A DNA stretch of 64,000 nucleotides from Pseudoalteromonas ostreae. Its GTDB lineage: Bacteria > Pseudomonadota > Gammaproteobacteria > Enterobacterales > Alteromonadaceae. The notes under the pieces were generated by a model that ran no database searches, had not been told where the DNA came from, and saw nothing but the letters and a program-made list of their open reading frames with translations. The stretch spans positions 18,025 through 82,024 of the forward strand of contig NZ_JAGPYN010000019.1 in assembly GCF_018069805.1 (NCBI RefSeq). Reading direction: 5' to 3'. The position numbers and the translations under genes are program-made. Shown here one piece after another: positions 1 to 10,945 of the stretch; positions within the stretch are counted from its first letter, which is position 1; each line of letters starts with the position of its first letter.

Positions 1-48
1 ATGGCGCTTTATTGACGAGTGATAAACCAACGTGTGGCTGTGACGTTG

Positions 49-1356
49 TCATGTTTTTATCTCCCAAAATATACCTTTTTCATTGGCGTGTTCTGCACTT
101 ATAAAATGCCCTACGACATAAACTAATTGCTCATTATAAAAAATTAATGGCACATTAGCACGTAACCATGGCGCTACTTTGGCATCTTTAAACCAATGTT
201 TAATACTGTTGTGACCCGGTTTTTTAAGCGGTTTAATACGCGCCTGAGGGCAATTAAACTGAACAGAAACGTGTTCATCAGGCAATGGTTTTCTGACCCC
301 TACACCTGATAATTGTATGAGAGTGCGACCATCTGAAAGTAACTGTTTTTGAGCTGTTAGTGATTGGCTGTCAGGTACGCTTGTTTCACGTACAAAATAT
401 AAAAAGTTTTGATGCCGGCGTACTTGCCCTCCGGTTAACTGAATAAGTAGCTGCGCATCAGCTTTTGCTGTTAAACCTTGTGTAAGTATTTGCTGAGTTT
501 GTTGTTGTGATGGCATAAGCGTCGTAAATTGCCCAAGCCAACACCGCAGAACATTTGCTTGGCGCGCAGCGCTAAAATTTGCTAGCTGTAAGCAGCTTAA
601 CCCCTGTTGGGTGTTTTGGCATTGGCTTAAATCTAACTGAGTGTATTCATCAAGTACATCTTGCTGCTGTTGAAGAAGGTTAACACTGCGTGCTGCGCTT
701 TTCTCAAAGCCGATAAATCGTTCACTTAATAGAGGCACTATTTGCTGACGAATAAAATTGCGATCAAAGCGCTCATCTGTATTTGAATCATCGGTAATAT
801 GCTCAAGCTTAAACTGGCTAGCAAATTGTTCAATACTGTGTCGTGTGGTGTTCAGCAGTGGCCGTAAACATTCTCGCCCAGAACTCAAGGTGCGAATTTG
901 CCGCATAGATGCTAAGCCTTGTAATCCTGAGCCGCGTTTTAGTCTCAGTAAGAACGTTTCTAGTTGATCATTTAAGTGCTGCCCTAGCAAAATAATACTG
1001 CCGCTTGGGCTATGCTGATCAAGTGCCTGATACCGAGCATCGCGGGCGAGCTCTTCTAGACTCGTGCGTGATTTATTGGTGATTTTTACCTGAGCCGAGT
1101 AAAAAGAAACTTTTACTATTGCACATAGTTTTTCGCAAAAATGCTGCCAATCGTCGCCATACTGACTTAAACCATGATTAACATAAACTGCGCTTAATTG
1201 CAGTTGCGGTATTTCAGCTTTTAGCGCATTCATTATATGCAGTAATACCACCGAATCCACACCACCAGAAAGCGCTACCGTAAATGCGGTTTTGTACTCA
1301 TTGGTATAAGGCGTAATGGCATTTTTTACTTGTTGGTATAACGATGTTGTTTGCAT
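49..1356 (-). CDS. tilS: tRNA(Ile)-lysidine synthase TilS
   Basis: This enzyme converts cytidine 34 of the CAU-anticodon tRNA-Ile2 to lysidine, using ATP and lysine, so that the tRNA reads AUA. The N-terminal PP-loop motif SGGVDS is visible at about residues 30-35. It is followed by the N-type ATP pyrophosphatase domain, with the LGQHLNDQLET segment near residue 125, and by a C-terminal substrate-binding region. At 435 residues it matches the family length. It is the last gene of the leftward run but is separated from accA by a strong terminator, so it is probably transcribed on its own. The stop is 48 bases from the window edge, and nothing is recognised in those bases. Confidence 0.95.
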   Translation of the reverse strand: MQTTSLYQQVKNAITPYTNEYKTAFTVALSGGVDSVVLLHIMNALKAEIPQLQLSAVYVNHGLSQYGDDWQHFCEKLCAIVKVSFYSAQVKITNKSRTSLEELARDARYQALDQHSPSGSIILLGQHLNDQLETFLLRLKRGSGLQGLASMRQIRTLSSGRECLRPLLNTTRHSIEQFASQFKLEHITDDSNTDERFDRNFIRQQIVPLLSERFIGFEKSAARSVNLLQQQQDVLDEYTQLDLSQCQNTQQGLSCLQLANFSAARQANVLRCWLGQFTTLMPSQQQTQQILTQGLTAKADAQLLIQLTGGQVRRHQNFLYFVRETSVPDSQSLTAQKQLLSDGRTLIQLSGVGVRKPLPDEHVSVQFNCPQARIKPLKKPGHNSIKHWFKDAKVAPWLRANVPLIFYNEQLVYVVGHFISAEHANEKGIFWEIKT

Positions 1357-1417
1357 GAGTAACCATCAACTTAAATTTAGTGGTGCTCTTAGCTCCTAGC
1401 TCCTAGCATTCTAAAAC

Positions 1418-1443
1418 AAAAAAGCCGCAAAAGCGGCTTTTTT
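1418..1443 (-). terminator. Rho-independent terminator after accA
   Basis: A GCCGC/GCGGC stem with an AAAA loop is flanked by six A residues and six T residues. It can therefore work in both directions. In the leftward direction it closes the lpxB-rnhB-dnaE-accA unit before tilS. Confidence 0.9.
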
Positions 1444-1456
1444 CATCAATTGGTTA

Positions 1457-2413
1457 TTAACAATAACCGAATGACATTAAACGTTTATAGCGTTGTTCAA
1501 GCATCTCATCCAATGATAGTGCCTGTAAATCAGCTAAGTCACGCTTAAGTTGATTTTTCAGGTTACGCGCCATGCCTTCGTAGTTGCGGTGTGCGCCACC
1601 TAATGGCTCTTCAACTAAGCTGTTGATCAAATCAAGCTCTTTAACACGCTCAGCGGTTACACCCATCGCTTCTGCAGCAAGAGGGGCTTTATCAGCGCTC
1701 TTCCACAAAATTGATGCACAACCTTCTGGTGAAATCACCGAGTAAGTGCTGTACTGCAACATGTTAACGCGATCACCTACACCAATGGCTAGAGCACCAC
1801 CTGAGCCGCCTTCACCAATAACCGTACAAATTGTTGGCACTTTTAATGCTGCCATCACTTTAAGGTTACGTGCGATTGCTTCAGATTGGCCTCGCTCTTC
1901 AGCGCCAACACCTGGGTATGCACCTGGGGTGTCGATAAAGGTCATAATTGGCATTTTAAAACGCTCTGCCATTTCCATTAAGCGTAATGCTTTACGGTAA
2001 CCTTCAGGCTTTGGCATACCAAAGTTGCGTTTAATTTTTTCAGCGGTATCGCGGCCTTTTTGTTGGCCAATAACCATCACTGGTTGGCCCTCAAAACGTG
2101 CAATACCACCTAAAATTGCCGGATCATTAGCAAAAGTACGATCGCCAGCAAACTCGTCAAATTCCGTGAAAATACGCTCGATATAATCTCGAGTATAAGG
2201 ACGCAACGGATGACGGGCTAACTGAGAAACCTGCCAAGCACCTAATTTAGAGAATATTTCCTCTTTCATTTTAGCGCTTTTCTCTTTTAATCGACTGACT
2301 TCCTCTTCTAATTCAAGGTCTAAATCGCCAGCGCGGCTTATATTTTGTAACTCTTCAATTTTTGCTTCTAACTCTGCGATTGGAAGCTCAAAATCAAGAT
2401 AATTGAGGCTCAT
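1457..2413 (-). CDS. accA: Acetyl-CoA carboxylase carboxyltransferase subunit alpha
   Basis: AccA forms, with AccD, the carboxyltransferase that moves the carboxyl group from biotin-BCCP to acetyl-CoA, making malonyl-CoA for fatty acid synthesis. The crotonase-type core is seen in the [10 protein letters not shown] stretch (about residues 160-170) and in the [12 protein letters not shown] glycine-rich segment near residue 200. The N-terminal helical region is typical of the family. The length of 318 residues is the gammaproteobacterial norm. It lies 16 bases after dnaE, so the two genes are almost certainly cotranscribed. Confidence 0.97.
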   Translation of the reverse strand: MSLNYLDFELPIAELEAKIEELQNISRAGDLDLELEEEVSRLKEKSAKMKEEIFSKLGAWQVSQLARHPLRPYTRDYIERIFTEFDEFAGDRTFANDPAILGGIARFEGQPVMVIGQQKGRDTAEKIKRNFGMPKPEGYRKALRLMEMAERFKMPIMTFIDTPGAYPGVGAEERGQSEAIARNLKVMAALKVPTICTVIGEGGSGGALAIGVGDRVNMLQYSTYSVISPEGCASILWKSADKAPLAAEAMGVTAERVKELDLINSLVEEPLGGAHRNYEGMARNLKNQLKRDLADLQALSLDEMLEQRYKRLMSFGYC

Positions 2414-2429
2414 GCTCTAAACTACCTAA

Positions 2430-5400
2430 TTAGTTAAATTCTAGTTCTACATCTTGTGCCGCCATTAACGATAACTTATGAATTAAGTCATCACTAGGCG
2501 TAACACACCATTCTGTCCCGAGGGTTAACTGTGCCAGCGCATCTGGACGCTGGTAGTAAACCTTAATCGGACAAGTACCGAACTTATAAGGTTCAAGTAC
2601 TTTTTGTAAATTATCGAAGAAGTTGGCTTCGATTTGCACCATATTCAGCGTCATTTTAATCGCTTTAATACGTTTTTCTCGCGCTTGCGCGATGGTGCAT
2701 ATGTCTCTGGCAGTCATTGTAATACCACCGGAGAAGTTATCAAAGCTGACCTGTCCAGATATTACCAAGATATTGTTGATTTGCAGCATATCTTGGTACA
2801 TTTCAAACTGTTCTGGGAATAAGCGTACATCAATACGGGCACTCTTGTCATCTAAAGTTACAAGGCCCCAGCGATTTCCCTTTTTATTTACTAGCGTACG
2901 TGCAGCTATAACAAGGCCTGCAGCAGTTGATTGCACATCACGATTAGTTGGCTGTAAATCCACTAATTTACCACTGGTGTAATATTTCAGTTCTTTGCGA
3001 TACTGATTTATGGGGTGCCCGGTTAAATATAAACCTAAGGTTTCTTTTTCCCCATCAAGCCATTGGTTATCAGTCAGTGGCGTGGCTTTTATAAATGCCT
3101 GCTCGACTTCATCAGGCTCTGTCGCTAATAAACCAAATAAATCAGTTTGCCCTAACGACTCTGCTTTATTATGTTGATCTGCCGCACGCATGGCATCTTT
3201 CAAACTAGCCAGCAAGGTAGCACGAGCTGGTTGCGTTTTCTCGGGACCGAGTTGATCAAGCGCACCGGCGTAAATAAGTTTTTCGGTTACGCGTTTATTG
3301 ATACGTTTTAAATCTACCCGCGCACAAAAATCGAATAGGTCGTTAAATGGCCCACCGTTACTTCGCGCTTCTAAAATTGCATCTACAGGCGCTTCACCCA
3401 CCCCTTTAATAGCACCGATACCATAAACAATTTCACCCTTGAGATTTACTGTAAACTTATAGGCACCGGCATTTACATCGGGCGGTAATAAAGTGAGTTT
3501 CATGTTCTCACATTCATCTACTAGAGTAACAATTTTTTCGGTGTTATCCATATCAGCCGACATCACCGCCGCCATAAATTCAGCAGGATAATGGGTTTTC
3601 ATCCAAAGTGTTTGGTACGATACTAACGCATAGGCTGCGGAGTGCGATTTATTGAAACCGTAGCCTGCGAACTTCTCTACCAAGTCGAAGATCTTAATCG
3701 CCAGTTCGCCGTCAATACCGTTATTTCGCGCACCATCTTCAAATGTTGAACGCTGTTTTGCCATCTCTTCTGGCTTTTTCTTACCCATTGCACGACGTAA
3801 CATATCGGCGCCACCTAGGGTGTAACCAGCCAGTACCTGAGCAATTTGCATTACTTGTTCTTGATACAAGATAATGCCGTAAGTCGGCTCCAAAATAGGC
3901 TTTAAGCTTTCGTGTTGGTATTGTGCATCTGGATAAGAAATTTCTTCGCGACCAAGTTTTCGGTCGATAAAGTTATCTACCATGCCTGACTGTAATGGCC
4001 CGGGACGAAACAAGGCTACCAAGGCTATCATATCTTCAAAGCAATCGGGCTTTAAGCGCCTTACTAAGTCTTTCATACCCCGGGATTCAAGTTGGAATAC
4101 CGCGGTAGTTTCTGCTCTTAATAGCAGCTCTATACTCTTTTTATCATTCAATGCAATGGTGTTGATATCGATTGACTCTTTGCCCTCTCGGGTTAAGCGC
4201 TCATTAGTCATATCAACTGCCCATTGCAAAATGGTCAGGGTTCGTAGACCTAAGAAGTCAAACTTTACTAATCCGGCGGTCTCTACGTCATTTTTGTCAA
4301 ACTGAGTAACCGGAAACTTACCTTCATCGTCACAATACAGGGCGGCAAAATCAGTAATTGTAGTCGGTGAAATAACCACACCACCGGCATGTTTACCAGC
4401 GTTACGTGTACAGCCTTCAAGGATGCGACACATATCGATTAAATCTTTTACTTCTGTATCACCATCGTAAGCTTCTTGCAGGCGTGGCTCAACATCAAAC
4501 GCTTTTGCCAACGTCATGCCGGGATCGCCCGGGATCAGTTTTGATATACGGTCAACAAATCCGTACGGGTGGCCAAGTACTCGGCCAACATCGCGAATTA
4601 CCGCTTTTGCTGCCATAGTACCAAAAGTAATGATCTGTGATACCGCGTCTCGTCCATACAGAGCCGATACGTGATCGATTACTTCATCGCGTCTATCCAT
4701 ACAGAAATCGACGTCGAAATCCGGCATTGATACACGTTCAGGGTTCAAGAAGCGCTCGAACAGTAAATCAAATTCAAGCGGATCAAGATCGGTAATTTTC
4801 AGCGCGTACGCCACTAACGAACCCGCGCCTGAACCACGCCCAGGCCCAACTGGAATATTGTTATCTTTACTCCACTGGATGAACTCCATTACGATCAAGA
4901 AGTAACCAGGGAAACCCATTTGGTTAATTACATCGAGCTCGATTTGCAAACGCTCGTCGTATTCAACGCGTTTTACAGCACGGTCTGCTTCATCAGGGAA
5001 TAAAAACTGTAGACGCTCTTCAAGACCGTCTCGGGATACTTTCACCAAGAAGTCTTCAATTTTTAATGAGCCGGTTGGATAATCTGGTAAGAAATACGTA
5101 CCAAGCTGCACCGTCACATTACAGCGTTTGGCGATTTCCACACTGTTTTGCAGCGCTTCTGGGATATCACTAAACAGCTCAGCCATTTGTGCTGGGGTTT
5201 TTAAGTACTGCTCTTCAGAGAAGCGCTTTGGTCGGCGTTTATCATCAAGCGTATAGCCGTCAAATATTGCTACGCGTATTTCGTGGGCCTCGAAGTTTTC
5301 AGGCTTCAAAAATACCACTTCGTTGGTAGCCACCACTGGCAGTTGCTCAACGGTTGCAAGCTCAACCGCTAAGTGTAAATAGTCTTCTTCTTGTGTACGC

Positions 5401-5921
5401 TTAGTACGTATCAACTCAATATAGTAGTTATCACTAAAATGCTGTTTATAAAAACTAACCACCGACTCAACTGTCGCTGGGTTGCCTTTTAATAGCGCTT
5501 TACCTAAATCGCCATCTTTGGCACCAGAGAGTAAAATAAGCCCTTCTTTGTGCTCAACTAACCAATCTCGTTCAATAACAGGGCGATGAAATAAATGCCC
5601 ACGTTGATATGCTTTTGAGATTAAAAGGGTAAGATTTTTATAACCAACATTATCTTTGGCTAAAATAACTAACCGACAAGGCCCTTCTGGAAACTCTGGG
5701 CTGTGTAACCAAAAATCAGCTCCAACAATTGGTTTAATACCCGCATTATGAGCGGTGTCATAAAAGCGCACTAAACCACATAAGTTCATTTGGTCGGTAA
5801 TGGCCAATGCCGGTAGTTGTAATTCCTGCGCTTTGGCGACAATCGGTTTGGTTTTCGCTAAACCATCGACCATTGAAAAGTCTGAATGAACCCGTAAATG
5901 CACAAAATCTGGAGCTGCCAT
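2430..5921 (-). CDS. dnaE: DNA polymerase III subunit alpha
   Basis: This is the replicative polymerase catalytic subunit (C-family). The N-terminal PHP domain starts with [14 protein letters not shown]. The palm carries the acidic pair in PDFDVDF near residue 400, preceded by the [10 protein letters not shown] motif. A helix-hairpin-helix, an OB-fold domain and the C-terminal tail follow. The length of 1163 residues is standard for the family. The start codon overlaps the rnhB stop by one base (TAATG), which indicates translational coupling. Confidence 0.98.
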   Translation of the reverse strand: MAAPDFVHLRVHSDFSMVDGLAKTKPIVAKAQELQLPALAITDQMNLCGLVRFYDTAHNAGIKPIVGADFWLHSPEFPEGPCRLVILAKDNVGYKNLTLLISKAYQRGHLFHRPVIERDWLVEHKEGLILLSGAKDGDLGKALLKGNPATVESVVSFYKQHFSDNYYIELIRTKRTQEEDYLHLAVELATVEQLPVVATNEVVFLKPENFEAHEIRVAIFDGYTLDDKRRPKRFSEEQYLKTPAQMAELFSDIPEALQNSVEIAKRCNVTVQLGTYFLPDYPTGSLKIEDFLVKVSRDGLEERLQFLFPDEADRAVKRVEYDERLQIELDVINQMGFPGYFLIVMEFIQWSKDNNIPVGPGRGSGAGSLVAYALKITDLDPLEFDLLFERFLNPERVSMPDFDVDFCMDRRDEVIDHVSALYGRDAVSQIITFGTMAAKAVIRDVGRVLGHPYGFVDRISKLIPGDPGMTLAKAFDVEPRLQEAYDGDTEVKDLIDMCRILEGCTRNAGKHAGGVVISPTTITDFAALYCDDEGKFPVTQFDKNDVETAGLVKFDFLGLRTLTILQWAVDMTNERLTREGKESIDINTIALNDKKSIELLLRAETTAVFQLESRGMKDLVRRLKPDCFEDMIALVALFRPGPLQSGMVDNFIDRKLGREEISYPDAQYQHESLKPILEPTYGIILYQEQVMQIAQVLAGYTLGGADMLRRAMGKKKPEEMAKQRSTFEDGARNNGIDGELAIKIFDLVEKFAGYGFNKSHSAAYALVSYQTLWMKTHYPAEFMAAVMSADMDNTEKIVTLVDECENMKLTLLPPDVNAGAYKFTVNLKGEIVYGIGAIKGVGEAPVDAILEARSNGGPFNDLFDFCARVDLKRINKRVTEKLIYAGALDQLGPEKTQPARATLLASLKDAMRAADQHNKAESLGQTDLFGLLATEPDEVEQAFIKATPLTDNQWLDGEKETLGLYLTGHPINQYRKELKYYTSGKLVDLQPTNRDVQSTAAGLVIAARTLVNKKGNRWGLVTLDDKSARIDVRLFPEQFEMYQDMLQINNILVISGQVSFDNFSGGITMTARDICTIAQAREKRIKAIKMTLNMVQIEANFFDNLQKVLEPYKFGTCPIKVYYQRPDALAQLTLGTEWCVTPSDDLIHKLSLMAAQDVELEFN

Positions 5922-6517
5922 TACTTCTCCTGCATTGCTAGTACACGTTGTACTGGTTTAAAGCTTTTACGATGTTCATTAATGGCACCGTATTGTTCAA
6001 GAGCAGCAAAATGTGCCTTGGTTGGGTAGCCTTTATGACCTGCAAAACCATATTCCGGATAGCGTTTATCAAGCTCAATCATTTCATCATCACGGGCAAC
6101 TTTAGCAATAATGGATGCTGCTGAAATTTCTGCCACTAGAGTGTCGCCTTTTATTACGGCTTGTGCCGGCATACTGAGCGCAGGTAGACGATTGCCATCG
6201 ACAAATACAAACTCAGGGGTGGTAGTTAAGCCTTCAACCGCACGCGTCATTGCCAGCATAGTCGCGTGTAAAATATTTAACTCGTCAATTTCTGTGGGGC
6301 TGCATCGGCCAATTGACCAACACAGCGCTTTTTCTTTGATCTCAATTGCCAGTGCTTGGCGTTTTTTATCAGTCAATTTTTTTGAATCGGCAAGGCCTGC
6401 TATTGGTTTAGCTGGATCGAGGATCACCGCAGCGGTCACTACATCGCCAACTAATGGCCCACGACCAACTTCGTCAACGCCTGCGATAAAGCTGAGGTTG
6501 GGTCGTTCAATTTGCAT
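5921..6517 (-). CDS. rnhB: Ribonuclease HII
   Basis: RNase HII cleaves RNA in RNA/DNA hybrids and starts removal of single ribonucleotides from DNA. The GVDEVGRG motif places two catalytic acidic residues at D15 and E16. A further acidic site lies in FVDGNRLP near residue 105, and the family motif SIIAKVARD is present. The length of 198 residues is normal. Its 5' end overlaps lpxB by 11 bases and its stop overlaps the dnaE start, so it sits inside a tightly packed operon. Confidence 0.96.
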   Translation of the reverse strand: MQIERPNLSFIAGVDEVGRGPLVGDVVTAAVILDPAKPIAGLADSKKLTDKKRQALAIEIKEKALCWSIGRCSPTEIDELNILHATMLAMTRAVEGLTTTPEFVFVDGNRLPALSMPAQAVIKGDTLVAEISAASIIAKVARDDEMIELDKRYPEYGFAGHKGYPTKAHFAALEQYGAINEHRKSFKPVQRVLAMQEK

Positions 6518-7664
6518 CTATAATCTCCGCAACAGCAGTGGCTGCTTGCTCACTAGCATTTAAGCGTATTTGTTGGTGAATGGCTAAAAAACGCGCTTTT
6601 AACTCGCGATTATCACTCTTTAACATCGGCTCAAGGGCGTTCGTTAGGTTTTCAACGCTGCAATCATGCTGCATAAATTCAGGCACTAGCTCTTCGTCAG
6701 CTAATAAGTTTGGTAACGAAAAGTATTTAATATTAAAAGTGAATAAACTTTTAAAAATCCAATAACTAAGGGCTTTTATTTTATAGCCAACCACCATAGG
6801 TTTTTTATAAAGCATCCCTTCAAGGGTCGCGGTTCCTGACGCAATTAAAATAACATCTGCAGCTTGCATAGCAAGGTTCGATTGTCCATCCAACAACTGA
6901 ATATTTAGTTGTGGCGCTGTAGCTGCCAAAATAGCTGAAAATTGTGCTTTGCGTTGCTCATTAACAAGCGGCACCACTATTTTTAAATCAGGATTTTTAG
7001 CTTGTAACTCGGCCGCTGTTTTAAGGTAAGTTTCACTAAGCAACCCTACTTCTGAGCCTCGACTACCTGGCAATAATGCCAATACTTTATCATCAAGGCT
7101 TAAACCTAATTGATGACGCGCTGTGCTGTCGTCATGCTCAAGAGCAATATCATCAGCCAGTGTATGACCAACAAAAGTACATGGCACATTATGTTTGTCG
7201 TAAAATGCTTTTTCAAACGGTAATAAAGCCAACACCATATTGGTTGCAGCGCTGATTTTATGAATACGTTTTTCTCGCCATGCCCATACTGAGGGGCTCA
7301 CGTATTGAATGGTTTTAATTCCCGCGTCTTTAAGCGGTTTTTCAACCCGTAAATTAAAATCAGGGGCATCAATGCCTATATAAACATCTGGTGGGTTATC
7401 AATAAAATGTTGAACTAGTTGCTTGCGAATTTTTAATAACAGCGGTAATCGGCCTAGCACTTCCACTAAGCCCATTACGGCAAGATCTTCCATATCGAAT
7501 AAACTATTACAGCCTTGCGCCTGCATTTTTGGCCCTGCGATACCTTCAAAAATGGCATCAGGGTAGCGCTGTTTCAACGCTTTAATTAGGCCTTCGCCTA
7601 AAATATCACCGGAGAGCTCTCCAACTACAATCGCTATACGCAGTGGCTGTTTATCTTTATTCAT
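6507..7664 (-). CDS. lpxB: Lipid-A-disaccharide synthase
   Basis: LpxB is a peripheral-membrane GT-B-like glycosyltransferase. It condenses UDP-2,3-diacylglucosamine with lipid X to make the tetraacyl disaccharide of lipid A. The N-terminus shows [16 protein letters not shown], and the interior shows the [13 protein letters not shown] and [11 protein letters not shown] motifs of the family. The length is 385 residues. In E. coli this gene directly follows lpxA. Here it is the first gene of its own leftward unit because the cyd genes lie between, so it needs a separate promoter in 7665-8041. Confidence 0.97.
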   Translation of the reverse strand: MNKDKQPLRIAIVVGELSGDILGEGLIKALKQRYPDAIFEGIAGPKMQAQGCNSLFDMEDLAVMGLVEVLGRLPLLLKIRKQLVQHFIDNPPDVYIGIDAPDFNLRVEKPLKDAGIKTIQYVSPSVWAWREKRIHKISAATNMVLALLPFEKAFYDKHNVPCTFVGHTLADDIALEHDDSTARHQLGLSLDDKVLALLPGSRGSEVGLLSETYLKTAAELQAKNPDLKIVVPLVNEQRKAQFSAILAATAPQLNIQLLDGQSNLAMQAADVILIASGTATLEGMLYKKPMVVGYKIKALSYWIFKSLFTFNIKYFSLPNLLADEELVPEFMQHDCSVENLTNALEPMLKSDNRELKARFLAIHQQIRLNASEQAATAVAEIIDAN

Positions 7665-7915
7665 GGCTGTTTTTTATTCACAAGTCAACAAGGTAGTTAT
7701 AGGCTGTAGTCTAGCTTGTTTTACTACACGATTAAATGACACAGCTTGAATAAATTAGAGAAACCTGCACGAATGTACCTTTACTGATACAACTAGAAAT
7801 GTTTGCCTGTTTTTCAAACATATTGGTAAATAGTTAAGCTCTGTGTTTCACTAACTAGAGCTGATTAAAAAGCATCACATTGATCATAATGGAGTAATAT
7901 TTATCCATGTTGTGA

Positions 7916-7943
7916 TTGACAAAAATTAAGCTAAAGTTAATAC
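7916..7943 (+). promoter_or_regulatory. Predicted cydA sigma-70 promoter with ArcA-like direct repeats
   Basis: TTGACA (7916-7921) and TAATAC (7938-7943) are separated by 16 bases, a near-consensus pair about 100 bases upstream of cydA. Between and into the -10 lie two TTAA cores spaced 11 bases apart (7926 and 7937). That spacing is the direct-repeat pattern bound by ArcA, a known regulator of cyd in enterobacteria. A TTGAT half-site resembling an FNR box is at 7880-7884. Regulator binding is inference. Confidence 0.65.
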
Positions 7944-7949
7944 TGCACA

Positions 7950-7973
7950 AACTTTCAATAATTACTGAAAGTT
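7950..7973 (+). repeat. 8-bp inverted repeat at the cydA transcription start
   Basis: AACTTTCA and TGAAAGTT form a perfect inverted repeat separated by 8 bases, beginning about 7 bases after the predicted -10. It could be an operator covering the start site, or a hairpin at the 5' end of the cyd mRNA. Confidence 0.6.
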
Positions 7974-8041
7974 CATTAAGCGACTTTTTGCTTACTTTAT
8001 TTGTTTTGTGACTCGTCCGCACATACAAGGAGCTATAAAAA

Positions 8042-9643
8042 ATGATAGATGAAACCTTCGTGGATCTATCGCGATTACAGTTTGCTGTCACCGCCCTGTT
8101 TCACTTTTTATTTGTACCACTGACTCTAGGTATGACCTGGATTTTGGTGATCATGGAATCGGTTTATGTAATGACTGGCCGAGAAATCTACCGTGATATG
8201 ACCAAGTTTTGGGGTAAATTATTTGGTATTAACTTCGCCATTGGTGTAGCCACAGGTCTGACTATGGAGTTTGAATTTGGTACTAATTGGTCTTATTATT
8301 CTCATTATGTCGGCGATGTATTTGGTGCCCCCCTTGCTATAGAAGGCTTAATGGCGTTCTTTTTAGAGTCAACCTTTGTAGGTGTCTTTTTTTTAGGATG
8401 GGAACGACTCAGTAAACGCCAACACTTAGCAGTTACTTTCATCATGGCATTTGGCACCAGCATGTCAGCTTTATGGATTTTGGTAGCTAACGCTTGGATG
8501 CAAAATCCTATTGGTGCTGAGTTTAACTATCAAACCATGCGTATGGAAATGACTAGTTTTACCGAGCTTGTCTTTAATCCTGTCGCACAAGTTAAGTTTA
8601 TTCATACCGTTTCTGCAGGCTATGTCGCCGCATCCATGTTCGTATTAGGGATCAGCAGTTGGTATATCTTAAAAGGTCGTGATCTTGCCTTTGCAAAACG
8701 CTCTTTTTCAGTCGCCAGCGGTTTTGGTTTAGCATCAATATTATGTGTTATTTTACTCGGGGACGAATCAGGCTATGAAGTCGGTGAAGTACAAAAAGTA
8801 AAACTTGCATCCATTGAAGCAGAATGGCACACCGAGGAAGCACCCGCCGCGTTTACGTTAGTAGGTATTCCTGATTCTGATAAGCAAGTTACTCACGCAG
8901 CCGTTAAGATCCCTTATGTAATGGGTATAATTGCAACACGCTCTTTAGACGAACAAGTAACAGGAATTATAGATTTAGAAAAGCAACACGAAGTACGTAT
9001 TCGTAATGGTATGATTGCTTATAAATACCTTGAAAAACTGCGCAGTGGTGATGACTCAGCTGAGAATATTGCCAAGTTTGACACCCTCAAAGCTGATTTA
9101 GGCTATGGCTTATTATTAAAGCGTTATACCCCTAATGTAGTTGATGCAAGTGAAGCACAAATTCAGCAAGCCGTTAAAGATTCGTTCCCAAAAGTAGGCC
9201 CGATGTTTTGGTCATTTAGGATCATGGTTGGCTGTGGCGTGATTATGCTAGCCGTATTTGTATTATCTTTTTATTACAACGCACATCGCGTGATTGAGCA
9301 AAAACGTTGGTTATTGTGGGCTGCGGTGTGGAGTATTCCCCTACCTTGGATTGCAATCGAGTTTGGCTGGATAGTCGCAGAGTATGGTCGTCAACCATGG
9401 GCAATCTCTGAAATACTGCCAACCTTTTTAGCGACCTCATCACTGACTGTCAATGATATTTTAATAAGCTTAACGGGCTTTATCGTATTTTATACCGGCC
9501 TTGCAAGTGTAGAGGGCTGGCTAATGCTGCGCTTTGTTAAACGTGGGCCAAGTTCATTACATACAGGTAAATATCACTTTGAACATTTAGAGGACTCTAC
9601 AAGTAATAGCCAAATAACTGACGAACAAGGAGTAAACTCATGA
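8042..9643 (+). CDS. cydA: Cytochrome bd ubiquinol oxidase subunit I
   Basis: CydA is the heme-bearing inner-membrane subunit of the high-affinity quinol oxidase, which reduces O2 to water without proton pumping. H21 in TALFHFLF matches the heme b595 ligand (H19 in E. coli). A later histidine in FIHTVSAGY matches the heme b558 ligand. The GWIVAEYGRQPW quinol-site signature is intact. The long loop between the middle helices marks the long-Q-loop class, and the length is 533 residues. The start has AAGGAG nine bases upstream. The stop overlaps cydB by four bases. Confidence 0.98.
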   Translation: MIDETFVDLSRLQFAVTALFHFLFVPLTLGMTWILVIMESVYVMTGREIYRDMTKFWGKLFGINFAIGVATGLTMEFEFGTNWSYYSHYVGDVFGAPLAIEGLMAFFLESTFVGVFFLGWERLSKRQHLAVTFIMAFGTSMSALWILVANAWMQNPIGAEFNYQTMRMEMTSFTELVFNPVAQVKFIHTVSAGYVAASMFVLGISSWYILKGRDLAFAKRSFSVASGFGLASILCVILLGDESGYEVGEVQKVKLASIEAEWHTEEAPAAFTLVGIPDSDKQVTHAAVKIPYVMGIIATRSLDEQVTGIIDLEKQHEVRIRNGMIAYKYLEKLRSGDDSAENIAKFDTLKADLGYGLLLKRYTPNVVDASEAQIQQAVKDSFPKVGPMFWSFRIMVGCGVIMLAVFVLSFYYNAHRVIEQKRWLLWAAVWSIPLPWIAIEFGWIVAEYGRQPWAISEILPTFLATSSLTVNDILISLTGFIVFYTGLASVEGWLMLRFVKRGPSSLHTGKYHFEHLEDSTSNSQITDEQGVNS

Positions 9644-10779
9644 TTTTCGATTATGAAACGTTAAAGTTACTTTGGTGGCTTATCATTGGTATCCTATTGA
9701 TAGCTTTTGCAATCACCGACGGTATGGACATGGGCGTGGCTATGCTTATCAAACTGGTTGGTAAAACCGACAGCGAACGCCGTGTGGTGATCAATACTGT
9801 TGGCGCACACTGGGATGGTAATCAAGTATGGTTCATCACCGCAGGTGGTGCCTTGTTCGCAGCGTGGCCTATGGTTTATGCTGCTGCATTCTCTGGTTTT
9901 TATTTTGCTATGATGTTGATATTATTTGCTTTATTTTTTAGACCTTTAGGCTTTGACTATCGCAGCAAAATTGACTCGCCGCGTTGGCGTAATAATTGGG
10001 ATTGGGCCTTATTTGCTGGAAGCGCCATTCCTGCACTCGTATTTGGCGTAGCCTTTGGCAATCTATTTTTAGGTGTACCATTTAGTATTGATGAATACCT
10101 TAGAACAAGCTACCAAGGTTCATTCTTTTCGCTACTTAATCCCTTCGCACTACTATCGGGTATAATTAGCCTCACTATGCTACTTGCCCATGGGGGAATT
10201 TGGCTACAGTTACGCACTGACACTGATATTGCACGTCGAGCGGCTCAATATGGTCGTTATGCGTTGCTAGTATTCGTTGTGTTATTTGCTCTAGCTGGTA
10301 TTTGGGTTGCTAATCTTGATGGTTACCAAATACTATCGATGGGTGATAAGCAAGGCTTTGCGAACCCTATGGATAAGACTGTAACCACCGCAGCAGGTGC
10401 ATGGCTAAACAACTACCAACAAACTCCTTTAACTATGCTATTCCCTGTGGGGGCCTTTACAATGGCCGCAACAGCGTGGTTCTTTTCAAAAATTAATAAA
10501 CCTGCACTGGCCTTAATGGCAACGAGTTTAATGCTTGCCGGTGTGATCATGACGGCTGGAATATCATTATTCCCATTTGTTTTACCATCAAGTAATCACC
10601 CTGATATTAGTTTGACAATATGGGATGCGGTTTCCAGTCATAGAACATTAAATGTCATGTTTGTTGCTGTGAGTATTTTTGTTCCACTTATTTTACTATA
10701 CACCACATGGTGTTATGTGCAGATGTGGCGAAAAGTGACAGTTGAAGAAATCGAAAATAACAGCCATGACAGTTACTAA
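9640..10779 (+). CDS. cydB: Cytochrome bd ubiquinol oxidase subunit II
   Basis: CydB is the second integral-membrane subunit of the bd oxidase. It opens with the family motif FAITDGMDMGVAML near residue 25 and carries the GAHWDGNQVWFI stretch near residue 55. About nine hydrophobic helices are evident over 379 residues. It is translationally coupled to cydA through an ATGA overlap. A strong ribosome-binding site (AAGGAG) at its 3' end serves the next small gene, cydX. Confidence 0.97.
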   Translation: MIFDYETLKLLWWLIIGILLIAFAITDGMDMGVAMLIKLVGKTDSERRVVINTVGAHWDGNQVWFITAGGALFAAWPMVYAAAFSGFYFAMMLILFALFFRPLGFDYRSKIDSPRWRNNWDWALFAGSAIPALVFGVAFGNLFLGVPFSIDEYLRTSYQGSFFSLLNPFALLSGIISLTMLLAHGGIWLQLRTDTDIARRAAQYGRYALLVFVVLFALAGIWVANLDGYQILSMGDKQGFANPMDKTVTTAAGAWLNNYQQTPLTMLFPVGAFTMAATAWFFSKINKPALALMATSLMLAGVIMTAGISLFPFVLPSSNHPDISLTIWDAVSSHRTLNVMFVAVSIFVPLILLYTTWCYVQMWRKVTVEEIENNSHDSY

Positions 10780-10792
10780 GGAGGTATAACCT

Positions 10793-10945
10793 ATGTGGTA
10801 TTTTGCTTGGATACTCGGTGTTTTATTAGCATGTACGTTAGGTGTGATCAACGTAATGTGGTATGAATTTACTCAAAACAAAGACAGTATCGCTGACGAC
10901 GAACAAGAATTACACGATAGGCTTAATCGCCAAAATGACGACTAA
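10793..10945 (+). CDS. cydX: Cytochrome bd small subunit CydX
   Basis: This is a 50-residue single-helix membrane protein starting MWYFAWILG, the hallmark of CydX/YbgT. CydX binds CydAB and is needed for stable heme placement and full oxidase activity. One transmembrane helix covers about residues 4-24, followed by a charged cytoplasmic tail. The start has AAGGAG eight bases upstream and lies 13 bases after cydB. Its last codons overlap the start of cydD in another frame. It is easily missed because of its size. Confidence 0.95.
   Translation: MWYFAWILGVLLACTLGVINVMWYEFTQNKDSIADDEQELHDRLNRQNDD

Larger units (their letters stand above)
7665..8041. other. Divergent intergenic region lpxB / cydA
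   Basis: These 377 bases separate lpxB (leftward) from cydA (rightward) and should hold both promoters. The cydA side carries a clear sigma-70 promoter and a dyad, listed separately. On the lpxB side I see no convincing -35/-10 pair. A small TGTTTG/CAAACA inverted repeat lies at 7800-7820. A short open frame across 7855-8091 on the minus strand has no ribosome-binding site or recognisable product and is not called. Confidence 0.6.

Noticed and set aside
1390..1407. Tandem TAGCTCC heptamer (two and a half copies) beside the accA terminator
   Set aside because: Too short to separate from chance, and there is no link to any feature.
7880..7893. Possible FNR box TTGATcataATGGA upstream of cydA
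   Set aside because: Only the left half matches the consensus; the right half matches three of five bases. It is noted with the promoter but not called as a site.
7855..8091. A 78-codon open frame on the minus strand upstream of and overlapping cydA
   Set aside because: It overlaps the cydA promoter and start, has no ribosome-binding site and shows no recognisable protein pattern.
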